17,433 nucleotides of DNA, taken from assembly GCA_001817765.1 (NCBI GenBank), contig MHIZ01000027.1, forward strand, positions 1-17,433. Reading direction: 5' to 3'. Below the pieces are notes generated by a model, which did no database searches, was not told where the DNA came from, and was given only the letters and a program-made list of their open reading frames with translations. The stretch is from Candidatus Colwellbacteria bacterium RIFCSPLOWO2_02_FULL_44_20b. Its GTDB lineage: Bacteria; Patescibacteriota; Minisyncoccia; UBA6257; Colwellbacteraceae. The translations under genes and the position numbers were made by a program. This document shows, piece by piece, positions 1 through 6,546 of this stretch (position 1 is its first letter; each line of letters begins with the position of its first letter).

Positions 1-31
1 GGGAACGGCCGTTTAAGTTTTTAAAATGCAA

Positions 32-60
32 GACTCCGCTTTCATACCGAAAGCGGAGTC
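32..60 (-). terminator. Stem-loop downstream of the pilin gene, probable terminator
   Basis: A perfect 12-bp stem (positions 32-43 with 49-60, arm GACTCCGCTTTC) encloses a 5-base loop. Read on the minus strand it lies about 75 nt after the pilin stop codon. It is followed by TTGCATTTT and then AAAAAC, a T-rich but interrupted tail. The stem is strong, but the U tract is poor, so it could be a 3'-end-stabilising hairpin rather than a classical intrinsic terminator. Bases 61-135 between stem and gene show nothing recognisable. Confidence 0.65.
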
Positions 61-135
61 CTACTACATTCAGGAAGCTGCCCATTAAGAGTCCGAGTAT
101 CAGCAGCAGATAATTTATTATCCCTGCTTCATTCA

Positions 136-645
136 TTACGGCTGGACACAGTAGACAATATCTTCAGTTCCACCTGTGCAGTTTATACCAAAAACATCAG
201 CGCCATCGACGTCGGTATTCAACACTATATCTCCCTGCTCTAATGTTGCACCGAGTACATAGTCTAACGAATCACCGCTTGGAGCATACCAGTACGTTGC
301 CCCAGTTGATGGATCTTGTGGGAGTGTTTTCACGAGGTTTGCACCAGAAGAACCTAAGGCCGTCGCTAATCCCGCGTAGGCGTTACCTGACGCTACACCT
401 GTACCGTCGCATCCTGAGATGTTCGTATTACCGAGTTGATCAGGATATTCGCCGCATTTTGTAAGGTATAACTCGAGGGTGCTTCGCATCTGGCTGATTT
501 CAGAGATTCTCTTGCCATCGCGCGCACGAGCACGAGCCGCTGTTAAGCTCACAAGCACAATTGACGCCAAGATACCGATAATCGCAATGACAATCAAAAG
601 CTCGATTAACGTGAAACCTTTTGTGTCCTTTTTCATTATTTTCAT
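136..645 (-). CDS. Type IV major-type pilin (prepilin)
   Basis: Filament subunit of the type IV pilus, made as a 169-residue prepilin with a class III signal: a short basic leader ending in Lys-Gly10, then FTLIELLIVIAIIGILASIVL. The prepilin-peptidase cut is expected after Gly10, leaving Phe1 and Glu5 in the mature protein, followed by the hydrophobic assembly helix (residues 11-34). The helix continues with a basic ARARARDGKR stretch and SEISQMRSTLELYL, a pattern common in CPR pilins. Four cysteines (64, 79, 156, 166) could form two disulfides, the last pair bounding a C-terminal D-region. Met1 (643-645) and Met4 (634-636) are both possible starts; neither has a clear Shine-Dalgarno. It is the last gene of the pilus cluster but has its own promoter and about 50 nt of leader, consistent with higher expression than the assembly genes. 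Its length suits a filament pilin rather than a small pseudopilin, but which one dominates in the filament cannot be shown. Confidence 0.93.
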   Translation of the reverse strand: MKIMKKDTKGFTLIELLIVIAIIGILASIVLVSLTAARARARDGKRISEISQMRSTLELYLTKCGEYPDQLGNTNISGCDGTGVASGNAYAGLATALGSSGANLVKTLPQDPSTGATYWYAPSGDSLDYVLGATLEQGDIVLNTDVDGADVFGINCTGGTEDIVYCVQP

Positions 646-652
646 TTTATAC

Positions 653-672
653 GCAAATTTTTCTTCATTTGC
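653..672 (-). other. Small hairpin in the pilin mRNA leader
   Basis: Inverted repeat GCAAAT / ATTTGC (653-658 and 667-672) with an 8-base loop. It lies between the predicted transcription start near 698 and the pilin ATG, 8 nt before the first possible start codon. It could shield or stabilise the 5' end. Six base pairs in AT-rich DNA can arise by chance, so this is weak. Confidence 0.3.
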
Positions 673-704
673 ATTATTACTCGACCTTTTCGCTTATTAT
701 CTAG

Positions 705-713
705 ATTATACCA
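705..713 (-). promoter_or_regulatory. Extended -10 promoter of the pilin gene
   Basis: The minus strand reads TGGTATAAT (713 to 705), a perfect TATAAT with the TGn extension. A TTGAGA lies upstream with a short 15-bp spacer. Transcription would start near 698, giving a leader of about 53 nt. The promoter sits just inside the edge of the palindromic element at 751-914, which separates the pilin from pilC. Confidence 0.7.
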
Positions 714-750
714 CAGCTTTTTTCTTCTCAATTACACTTATTAACAGTCA

Positions 751-914
751 GAAGCTATCTTGAAAGTCCATATTCTACTGCAATCTCACTAGTTCGGTTC
801 CGGCTTCGTCACTCCTCCTCAGTGTATCGTTTCACCGATACACCCTTGTCGTCGTTTCTCGCCTCGCTCGAACTATTGAAATTTCGTTACGAAAGAGACT
901 TTCCAGAGAGCTTC
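751..914. repeat. 164-bp symmetric palindromic element (MITE/REP-like)
   Basis: This fills most of the 293-bp gap between the pilin and pilC. The ends are 18-bp inverted repeats matching at 16 of 18 positions (751-768 and 897-914). The next 28 bases on each side (769-796 and 869-896) still pair at 18 of 28 positions without any gap, ending in a perfect 7-bp TAGTTCG/CGAACTA match. A 25-base unpaired segment follows on each side, then an apical perfect 8-bp hairpin GTGTATCG/CGATACAC (822-829 and 836-843). The structure is exactly symmetric about position 832.5, so it looks like one folded unit. No target-site duplication and no coding content is obvious. It may act as a pilC 3' structure, a mobile miniature element or a structured RNA. 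Confidence 0.6.
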
Positions 915-938
915 TAGTTTTCATAGTCTACGCAATCT

Positions 939-2147
939 CTAGAATGTCGAGGCAAGGTCATAAATCGGCTTTAAGATCGAGGCAAAAAGCAGGGCGACGG
1001 CAACACCGATAAAAAGCATAATGATCGGTTGGATCAGTTCAACAAGATTTCCGACAAGTTCTTCTACTTCACGGCCAAAGAATTCGGAAATGCGTTTTAA
1101 GAGCTCTTCTATTTTGCCTGTTTCTTCTCCGATCGCAACCATTTGCGTTACAATCGGCGGGAAGAGAATTTCGTTTTTCGCGAGCGCTTGGGAGAAAAGC
1201 TGTCCCGTGCGGACATCTTCGGCGGCCTGATGCAACGCTTCACGATAGACAATACTTCCGACCGTATGCCCTGTGATTTCAATCGCCTGGGCAATCGGAA
1301 TACCACTTCTTACAAGAACACTGATCGATTCGGCGAATCGAGAGAGGTATAGTTTTTTGAGGAGATTACTGACGAGCGGCAATTTTAAAACTGTTTCTCC
1401 ATAGACTATTTTTCCTTCAGGGGTCTTTAGATATTCCCGTATTGAGATACCGAAACCAAGGACAACAACAAGAATTGCCCACCACCACGTACTTAAAAAG
1501 TCTCCGCTATCGAGAAGCACTCGCGTCAGGAAGGGCAGTTGTACTCCGCTTTCTTCGAAGATAGGTTTAATAACTGGTAATACGAAAATAATCATTACAA
1601 TAGCGACAATGAAGAATAGGACGATAACGAATACCGGGTAGATGAGCGCGTTTCGCACTTTGTTTACAATTATTGTTTCCTTTTCAAGATAGTCTGCTAA
1701 GAAACTAATCGTTTCTTCCATTCGCCCCGTGATTTCAGCGGAGCGCACCATATTGACGTAAAAGAGTGAGAAAACATTATTTTGACGATCGAGCGCCTGC
1801 GAGAGGGAGAGACCCGCGTCAACGTCATTCGCGACTTCGCCCATTGTCTCGCGAAGAATTTGGTTTTTTGTTTGACGTTGGAGCGTGCGGAGAGCGTCGG
1901 CAAGCGGCACTTTAGCACCTAAGAGCGCCGCGAATTGACGCGTTAAAACCATCAAGTCTTTTGATTTGACCCTGCCGAAAAAGTTCGTAATAAAATCAAG
2001 CCAATGGCTTTCTTTTATTTCATCGATACTTATAACGTAGAGATCGTGACTCGATAACGTGTTCAAAGCGGCTTCTTTATCAGCCGCTTCTATAAGACCG
2101 CTTTGCAACTCCCCTGTTTTTGTTCGTGCTTTATACTTGAGCTTCAT
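939..2147 (-). CDS. pilC: Type IV pilus inner-membrane platform protein PilC (GspF family)
   Basis: Polytopic platform protein that couples the PilB and PilT motors to pilin insertion and removal in the cytoplasmic membrane. The 402-residue length is normal for the family. Two GspF-type cytoplasmic repeats are visible, at about residues 65-165 (DLMVLTRQFAALLGAKVPL...) and 268-370 (LYLSRFAESISVLVRSGIPI...). Each ends in the typical acidic E.TG(R/K).EE segment (138-146 and 341-348). Three membrane helices fall at about 169-192, 220-237 and 372-394. The start at 2145-2147 gives the usual N-terminus (KLKYKARTKTGELQSG). It lies 82 bp after pilT, across two hairpin-forming repeats. There is no Shine-Dalgarno, but TGATAAAAA ends 7 nt before the ATG, so separate leaderless expression is possible. 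Confidence 0.95.
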   Translation of the reverse strand: MKLKYKARTKTGELQSGLIEAADKEAALNTLSSHDLYVISIDEIKESHWLDFITNFFGRVKSKDLMVLTRQFAALLGAKVPLADALRTLQRQTKNQILRETMGEVANDVDAGLSLSQALDRQNNVFSLFYVNMVRSAEITGRMEETISFLADYLEKETIIVNKVRNALIYPVFVIVLFFIVAIVMIIFVLPVIKPIFEESGVQLPFLTRVLLDSGDFLSTWWWAILVVVLGFGISIREYLKTPEGKIVYGETVLKLPLVSNLLKKLYLSRFAESISVLVRSGIPIAQAIEITGHTVGSIVYREALHQAAEDVRTGQLFSQALAKNEILFPPIVTQMVAIGEETGKIEELLKRISEFFGREVEELVGNLVELIQPIIMLFIGVAVALLFASILKPIYDLASTF

Positions 2148-2153
2148 CGGTGT

Positions 2154-2162
2154 TTTTTATCA
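2154..2162 (-). promoter_or_regulatory. Candidate extended -10 immediately upstream of pilC
   Basis: The minus strand reads TGATAAAAA (2162 to 2154), a TGn-extended but imperfect -10 hexamer. A start 7 nt downstream would fall exactly on the A of the pilC ATG at 2147. This would explain the absence of a ribosome binding site. The A-rich tract makes chance similarity possible. Confidence 0.35.
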
Positions 2163-2167
2163 GGTAA

Positions 2168-2186
2168 CCCCTCGACAAGCTCGGGG
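2168..2186. repeat. Short interspersed repeat of the CCCTTCGACAAGCTCAGGG type
   Basis: The plus strand reads CCCCTCGACAAGCTCGGGG, differing at two positions from a palindromic motif I recall as widespread between genes of many bacterial genomes. It can fold as a small hairpin (CCC/GGG around CGA/TCG). It lies between pilT and pilC, abutting the next inverted repeat. A related degenerate copy is at 14644-14661. Confidence 0.55.
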
Positions 2187-2233
2187 TAAAATTTAGAACA
2201 ACTTATTTGTTTACAATTTGTTCTAAATTTTAC
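2186..2233 (-). repeat. 16-bp perfect inverted repeat at the end of pilT
   Basis: Arms 2186-2201 and 2218-2233 (GTAAAATTTAGAACAA and its exact complement) enclose a 16-base loop. On the minus strand the first arm contains the pilT TAA stop codon (2230-2232), so the structure forms right at the 3' end of pilT. No U tract follows; instead the CCCCGAGC...GGGG repeat comes next. It is more likely an mRNA-stabilising or processing hairpin, or an attenuator before pilC, than a full terminator. Confidence 0.55.
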
Positions 2234-3309
2234 ATTCGTTCGAGCAAGAGCCGAAGCTCGGAGGGATTTTGCGAAACAACCTCAGCATTCTCGAGCGAGA
2301 TTTGTTTTCGTTTTACCAAATCGGCAAGTGAACGGTTTAAGCTGATCATTCCTTCTTGGAGCGAGGTTTCAATAACAAGATCAATTTGATAAATCTTTTT
2401 CTCGCGGATGAGGTTTCTGATTGCCGAGTTTACGATCATAATTTCGACTGCCGGAATCCGGCCGCCGTCGATACGCGGGACGAGACGCTGAGACACAATG
2501 CCGACGAGCGTTGCTGAGAGCTGTGAGATAACTTGTCCTTGTTGACCCGAAGGAAAGCTGTCGATGATGCGGTCGATTGTTTGGGCGGCGGAGTTCGTGT
2601 GGAGCGTTGAAAATACGACATGACCCGTTTCGGATGCTGTCATCGCGGTCGCGATTGATTCGGAATCGCGCATTTCTCCGATCATTACAACATCGGGATC
2701 TTGGCGGAGTAGTGATCGAAGCGCGCGGTGAAACGTCGGGCTGTCGCTTTTTACTTCACGCTGGGAAATAATGCATCGATCCTGAACGAAAAGGTATTCA
2801 ATCGGATCCTCGATTGTGATGATATGATCCGTTCGTTTGTGGTTTACCTCATCGAGGAGCGCCGCAAGCGTTGTTGATTTTCCGTGCCCCGCGGGACCTA
2901 CGACAAGCACGAAACCTTGTGAAAGCTTGGTAAACTCATGGAGTATCGGTGGAAGGTTCAATTCTTCAATTGTCCTGACTTGAGCTGGAATCAAACGAAG
3001 TGCCGCGGCCATAAAACCGCGCTGGAAAAATACGTTTACGCGGAAACGGGCTTTGTCTTCGAAGGCGTACGAGAAGTCTACTTCCCTGTTTGTGAAAAAT
3101 GCTTCTTTTTGTTCGGCGGTTAGGAGCGCTGTAATTAAACCTTCCGTTGCTTCGGGTGTTAAAATTGTTTCTTTTTGAAGCGGAATCAAACTCCCGTCGA
3201 TACGGATTGTTGGACGACGCCCGACGGCGATGTGCAAGTCAGACGCATTTTGGCGCGCTGTTACGAGCATCAACTCTTTTAATTTTTCCTGATAGTCTAT
3301 TTCCGGCAT
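2230..3309 (-). CDS. pilT: Type IV pilus retraction ATPase PilT
   Basis: Hexameric cytoplasmic ATPase that drives pilus disassembly, needed for twitching and DNA uptake. The 359-residue length is typical. An N-terminal PAS-like domain opens with the ASDLHI signature (residues 22-27). The motor domain has Walker A GPAGHGKST (138-146), the acidic box TIEDPIEY (165-172), Walker B DVVMIGEMRD (206-215) and the His box STLHTN (234-239). The AIRNLIRE motif (296-303), diagnostic of PilT as opposed to PilB, is intact, so a retraction role is well supported. The Walker A is unusual: Ala and His replace the Thr and Ser of the common GPTGSGKST, though Gly, Lys and Ser needed for nucleotide binding remain. 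It is 36 bp after pilB, with a good extended -10 in that gap. Confidence 0.96.
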   Translation of the reverse strand: MPEIDYQEKLKELMLVTARQNASDLHIAVGRRPTIRIDGSLIPLQKETILTPEATEGLITALLTAEQKEAFFTNREVDFSYAFEDKARFRVNVFFQRGFMAAALRLIPAQVRTIEELNLPPILHEFTKLSQGFVLVVGPAGHGKSTTLAALLDEVNHKRTDHIITIEDPIEYLFVQDRCIISQREVKSDSPTFHRALRSLLRQDPDVVMIGEMRDSESIATAMTASETGHVVFSTLHTNSAAQTIDRIIDSFPSGQQGQVISQLSATLVGIVSQRLVPRIDGGRIPAVEIMIVNSAIRNLIREKKIYQIDLVIETSLQEGMISLNRSLADLVKRKQISLENAEVVSQNPSELRLLLERM

Positions 3310-3321
3310 TGTCGTAGTTTG

Positions 3322-3330
3322 ATTATATCA
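3322..3330 (-). promoter_or_regulatory. Extended -10 promoter between pilB and pilT
   Basis: The minus strand reads TGATATAAT (3330 to 3322): a perfect TATAAT with the TGn extension, in a 36-bp gap. No -35 match is visible, which an extended -10 can tolerate. The start would lie near 3315, only about 6 nt before the pilT ATG at 3309, too short for a Shine-Dalgarno. Confidence 0.55.
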
Positions 3331-3345
3331 CACGAATTTTCTTTT

Positions 3346-5091
3346 TTATTCTTCTTCATCACTTGTTTCGCGAAGGACTTCTTCAAGCATCACTAAGCCA
3401 TTCAAGGCTTTAACAATACCGTCCGTACGGAGCGATATCATTTGCTGGCGATTCGCTTCTTCGCGGATTTTTTCTCCGGTCGCGCCGCCGGCAATAATCG
3501 TTCCCAGTTCACGCGTCATTGTTATTACTTCAAAGAGCGCTACTCGTCCGCTTATTCCCTTTCCCTTGCACGCGTCACATCCGGGAGCGTGCCATATCTT
3601 ATATGGCGCTTCCGCTTTAATTTCTTTTTTCGCGGTTTCGGGCATATTTTCTACCTCTTCTTCGATTATTTTTTGGAGTTCCGGACTTGGGTTTTCGGCT
3701 TTTTTGCATTTTTCGCATATTTTTCCGACAAGACGCTGGGCAACCATTGTATTTAGCGCCATTGGAAGGAGGAACGCATCAACGCCCATATCAATAAGCC
3801 TCGGGATAACACCAAGGGCATTATTCGTGTGGAGGGTTGAGAGCACGATGTGGCCGGTTAACGCCGCGTGAACCGCAAGAGAAGCTGTTTCGCTGTCGCG
3901 GATTTCACCAACCATAATTACATCAGGATCTTGACGCAGAATTTGCCGCAAACCCGAAGCGAAGTCGTAGCCGATTTCCGGGTGCACCTGCGATTGATTC
4001 AGACCATCAACAAAGTATTCAACCGGATCTTCGAGGCTTACAACGTTTGATTCTTCTTTATTAAGAATTTGTAGCAAAGAATACAATGTCGTTGTTTTAC
4101 CAGAGCCAGTTGGACCGGTAATCAAAACCATTCCGAAAGGTTTTTCAATGCCTTCTTTCACAAGCTCGGCACTTCTCCCGATAAGACCAAGGTTATCAAG
4201 GCCTTTTAATCCAATACTTGGATCAAGGACACGGATCGCGACTTTTTCACCGACTGGCGTCGGAAACGTGGCAACGCGATAATCAATATCGCGTCCGAAG
4301 ATAACTGTTCTAAATCTACCATCTTGTGGAACGCGGAGTTCGTCAATCTTTAGATTCGAAAGAATTTTAATGCGAGACACTATTGGCTGGTGAAGTTCAA
4401 TTGGAAATGAGGAAACTTCATGAAGATCTCCATCGACACGGAATCGAATGCGGACACGTGAGCGTTGTGGTTCGATATGAACGTCTGAAGCGCCGCTCTC
4501 GACGGCTTCTTTTAGTGTTGAAGCGACGATTTTAATGACTGGGGCTTCTTCTGAAACATCCGCCCCTTCTTCAAGATGAATAATGCGTTGAATCGCTGAG
4601 ACTCCACTTCCTGGCTTGATATTGAGCGATTTGATTGCCGCTTCGATTTCTGTTTTGTACGGAGAATATTTACGAAGCACAAGTTCAACATCTGAGGGCG
4701 CTACAAGATACACCCCTAGGTTTATTTTCAACTCTTTTGCCACAAAACGGAGAGCTTCTTGAGCGCGGATATCTTCGGGGTTTACCATTCCCACGGTTAA
4801 CATTTCCTTTGTGCGGGCGAGTGGGATAACTTTGTAGTTCTGCGCGGTCTCAGAGGGGATGAGTTTTAAGAGATTGGGCGTGATTTCTTCGAGATTTACT
4901 TTTTCATACGGGATGCTTAAGAGCTCACTTCTTAGTTTCGTAAGTTCAATTTCGTCAACGAGGCGATGCCCATAGAGAAGGTCTTCGACGGGTTTTTGGA
5001 GCAACTCAGCTTCGCGCCCAATTTTTTTTGCAGCTTCACTCGTTAGGAGCGTTTTTTCAACAAGCTTATTGAGAAGTGTTTTTGCTTCCAT
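3346..5091 (-). CDS. pilB: Type IV pilus assembly ATPase PilB (GspE family)
   Basis: Hexameric ATPase powering pilin polymerisation at the cytoplasmic face of PilC. The 581-residue protein has an N-terminal MshEN/GspE-N type domain (about 1-140), then an N2 domain with the ASDVHIEP signature (201-208). The motor domain has Walker A GPTGSGKT (326-333), the acidic box LEDPVEY (353-359), Walker B VIMVGEIRD (391-399) and His box STLHTN (418-423). A tetracysteine zinc site characteristic of PilB/GspE is present (C459xxC462 and C505xxC508), separated by a charged insert. It starts 3 bp after the stop of the preceding 96-residue protein, so the two are almost certainly cotranscribed. The acidic C-terminus (TSDEEE) is unremarkable. 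All catalytic motifs are intact. Confidence 0.96.
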   Translation of the reverse strand: MEAKTLLNKLVEKTLLTSEAAKKIGREAELLQKPVEDLLYGHRLVDEIELTKLRSELLSIPYEKVNLEEITPNLLKLIPSETAQNYKVIPLARTKEMLTVGMVNPEDIRAQEALRFVAKELKINLGVYLVAPSDVELVLRKYSPYKTEIEAAIKSLNIKPGSGVSAIQRIIHLEEGADVSEEAPVIKIVASTLKEAVESGASDVHIEPQRSRVRIRFRVDGDLHEVSSFPIELHQPIVSRIKILSNLKIDELRVPQDGRFRTVIFGRDIDYRVATFPTPVGEKVAIRVLDPSIGLKGLDNLGLIGRSAELVKEGIEKPFGMVLITGPTGSGKTTTLYSLLQILNKEESNVVSLEDPVEYFVDGLNQSQVHPEIGYDFASGLRQILRQDPDVIMVGEIRDSETASLAVHAALTGHIVLSTLHTNNALGVIPRLIDMGVDAFLLPMALNTMVAQRLVGKICEKCKKAENPSPELQKIIEEEVENMPETAKKEIKAEAPYKIWHAPGCDACKGKGISGRVALFEVITMTRELGTIIAGGATGEKIREEANRQQMISLRTDGIVKALNGLVMLEEVLRETSDEEE

Positions 5092-5094
5092 GCT

Positions 5095-5385
5095 TTAGAG
5101 CGGCAGGAAGGGATTCGACCGTCCATTTATGCCTACCGATGGACGACCGACATATTCCCGCAATTTTTTAAACGTAGGATGCGCCATAACTTCATCAGGC
5201 TCGGCTTTTAGTTCCGCAAGCTTACTCAACGAATCAATGTTTGTTGGCGCTACTTTTTCAACAAGTGGCACGGGCGCGAAGAAAAGCGCGTAACCTGTTA
5301 CCCCAACTAACAGCAGGATTAAAAACGTCAAAAACGCAGGGAAAATATTTTGTGTCTTTCTTTCTTCTTTAACGATGATTGCCAT
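5095..5385 (-). CDS. Small single-pass membrane protein of the pilus cluster (PilP position)
   Basis: A 96-residue protein with a short cytoplasmic N-terminus (MAIIVKEERKTQN), one membrane helix at about residues 14-36 and a roughly 60-residue exported tail ending GRSNPFLPL. It lies between pilO and pilB, where pilP would be in classical pilMNOPQ operons, 16 bp after pilO and 3 bp before pilB. The C-terminal Asn-Pro-Phe motif recalls the (D/N)PF motif found in several PilP/GspC-like linker proteins, but there is no lipobox and no room for the PilP beta-domain. The inference is an accessory alignment-complex protein reduced to its anchor and a linear peptide, suited to a cell with no secretin to contact. 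The role is unproven. No Shine-Dalgarno is visible, so it may depend on coupling to pilO. Confidence 0.75.
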   Translation of the reverse strand: MAIIVKEERKTQNIFPAFLTFLILLLVGVTGYALFFAPVPLVEKVAPTNIDSLSKLAELKAEPDEVMAHPTFKKLREYVGRPSVGINGRSNPFLPL

Positions 5386-5401
5386 TTTTGCGTTAGTTAT
5401 T

Positions 5402-5968
5402 TTACCTCTGATAATACGTATCGAACGTCAGGTTGTATTGCGTGCTTCCTCCTGAGCTTGTTTCGTTCACCCGGAATGAAACAAGATCCATAATACGGAT
5501 ATTTGTTTCAAGCGCGCTTATGAACGACTTTATTCCTTCGTAGGATCCTTTTACCGCAAGACCAACCCGCAATGCCGCAACGGGTTTTAGAGCTGATGGT
5601 TCAACGTCCTTTTTTTCCGGTTGGGATACGCCGTATTGAAGCGTAATTGAATCCACCTTTGTGTTATAGGCTTTTGCCATACTCTGTATTTGGTTTATGA
5701 GCGAAGGCACATCCTCTCCGTTTGGCACTATTGCCCCGAATGTTTCTTTAACACGTGGCAGGGCACTATATTTTTCGTTGACGCGCTTAATTTCTTGCAG
5801 TGTTTCCTGTTCATGGACGAGTGTTTCGCGGCGTGATTCTTTTTCGCTCCGAAGTGCTTGAACTTCTTTGTACGCAGGTTTTACGAGTAAGAAATACATC
5901 ATACCGCTCAAAAGCAGGATGAGCATTCCTCCAATTACTGTTCCTAACCTTTTCTTTGAGCTTCCCAT
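5402..5968 (-). CDS. pilO: Type IV pilus alignment protein PilO-like
   Basis: Bitopic inner-membrane protein expected to heterodimerise with PilN and link the cytoplasmic PilM ring to the pilus machinery. The 188 residues comprise a basic N-terminus (MGSSKKR), one membrane helix at about 9-29 and a coiled-coil-like charged segment at about 33-68 (EVQALRSEKESRRETLVHEQETLQEIKRV). A ferredoxin-like C-terminal domain follows, with the typical SLINQIQSMAKAYNTKVDSI pattern near 89-108 and YEGIKSFISALETNIRIMDL near 138-157. Size and topology fit the PilO family. It starts 5 bp after pilN. Identification rests on fold pattern and position more than on strict motifs, as is usual for PilO. Confidence 0.85.
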   Translation of the reverse strand: MGSSKKRLGTVIGGMLILLLSGMMYFLLVKPAYKEVQALRSEKESRRETLVHEQETLQEIKRVNEKYSALPRVKETFGAIVPNGEDVPSLINQIQSMAKAYNTKVDSITLQYGVSQPEKKDVEPSALKPVAALRVGLAVKGSYEGIKSFISALETNIRIMDLVSFRVNETSSGGSTQYNLTFDTYYQR

Positions 5969-5973
5969 TGTTT

Positions 5974-6537
5974 TTATTGCGATTGGATGATGTCTCTAAA
6001 AACGGAGGGGGCGACGAGCATATTCGCCGTGAAATAAACCTTGCCGTCAGTCGAGCTTGATTGCATCGCGGTTATAACCACGCGTTCTATTTCCGGTGTT
6101 GCCTCGTAATTCGCAAGCTGACTCGCAATTGTTTCATAGGAATCGGCAACGCCTTCAAGAACGATTTTCCTTTCTGGAATAGTAAGACTCATAGACTTGA
6201 AGAACATCCGTTGGTTTGTTGTCCGCTCGAGAAGCGGCAATACTTTTGAACCAATACTATGTTTGCCGAGCAGAGATTGCGCGTTTATAACTTGCGAGTA
6301 GAAGTTTACAAAATCTTTTTCTTCTTCGGCAGTAATTGTTTTCTTTAAACTCTCCATTTGCTCGTCCAGGCTTTTGATTTCTGATTTTAGAAGCGGTTTG
6401 TACCCAAAAACAAGCCCTAGGTAAAGTATTCCCACAAAACCAAAAACAACCAAAACTGTTACAAGTAGATGCCAGGGCCAGCCAATGCTTGGCAGATTTT
6501 CTTTTGAAAACTTTTCGTTTGGGTCCTGCTTGTACAT
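5974..6537 (-). CDS. pilN: Type IV pilus alignment protein PilN-like
   Basis: Bitopic membrane protein of the pilus alignment complex, partner of PilM in the cytoplasm and PilO outside. Its 187 residues show a short cytoplasmic tail (1-22), a membrane helix at about 23-46, a coiled coil at about 50-75 (LKSEIKSLDEQMESLKKTI) and a C-terminal ferredoxin-like domain (KVLPLLERTTNQRMFFKSMSL, then SYETIASQLANYEATPEIERVVI). The canonical PilM-binding INLLP peptide near the N-terminus is not present; ENLPSI (13-18) is the nearest match. It lies 9 bp after pilM and 5 bp before pilO, so cotranscription is near certain. The assignment is by order, topology and fold pattern. Confidence 0.85.
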   Translation of the reverse strand: MYKQDPNEKFSKENLPSIGWPWHLLVTVLVVFGFVGILYLGLVFGYKPLLKSEIKSLDEQMESLKKTITAEEEKDFVNFYSQVINAQSLLGKHSIGSKVLPLLERTTNQRMFFKSMSLTIPERKIVLEGVADSYETIASQLANYEATPEIERVVITAMQSSSTDGKVYFTANMLVAPSVFRDIIQSQ

Positions 6538-6546
6538 ACGTATTTT

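Noticed and set aside
646..938. A small gene in the pilin-pilC gap
   Set aside because: No frame has protein-like composition; the stretch is explained by the palindromic element and the pilin promoter.
1697..1918. 73-residue minus-strand frame inside pilC
   Set aside because: Same strand but a different frame within the first GspF repeat; no independent start or motif.
3442..3871. Two overlapping plus-strand frames of about 100 residues within pilB
   Set aside because: They lie across the zinc-binding and His-box region of pilB, which is fully conserved on the minus strand.
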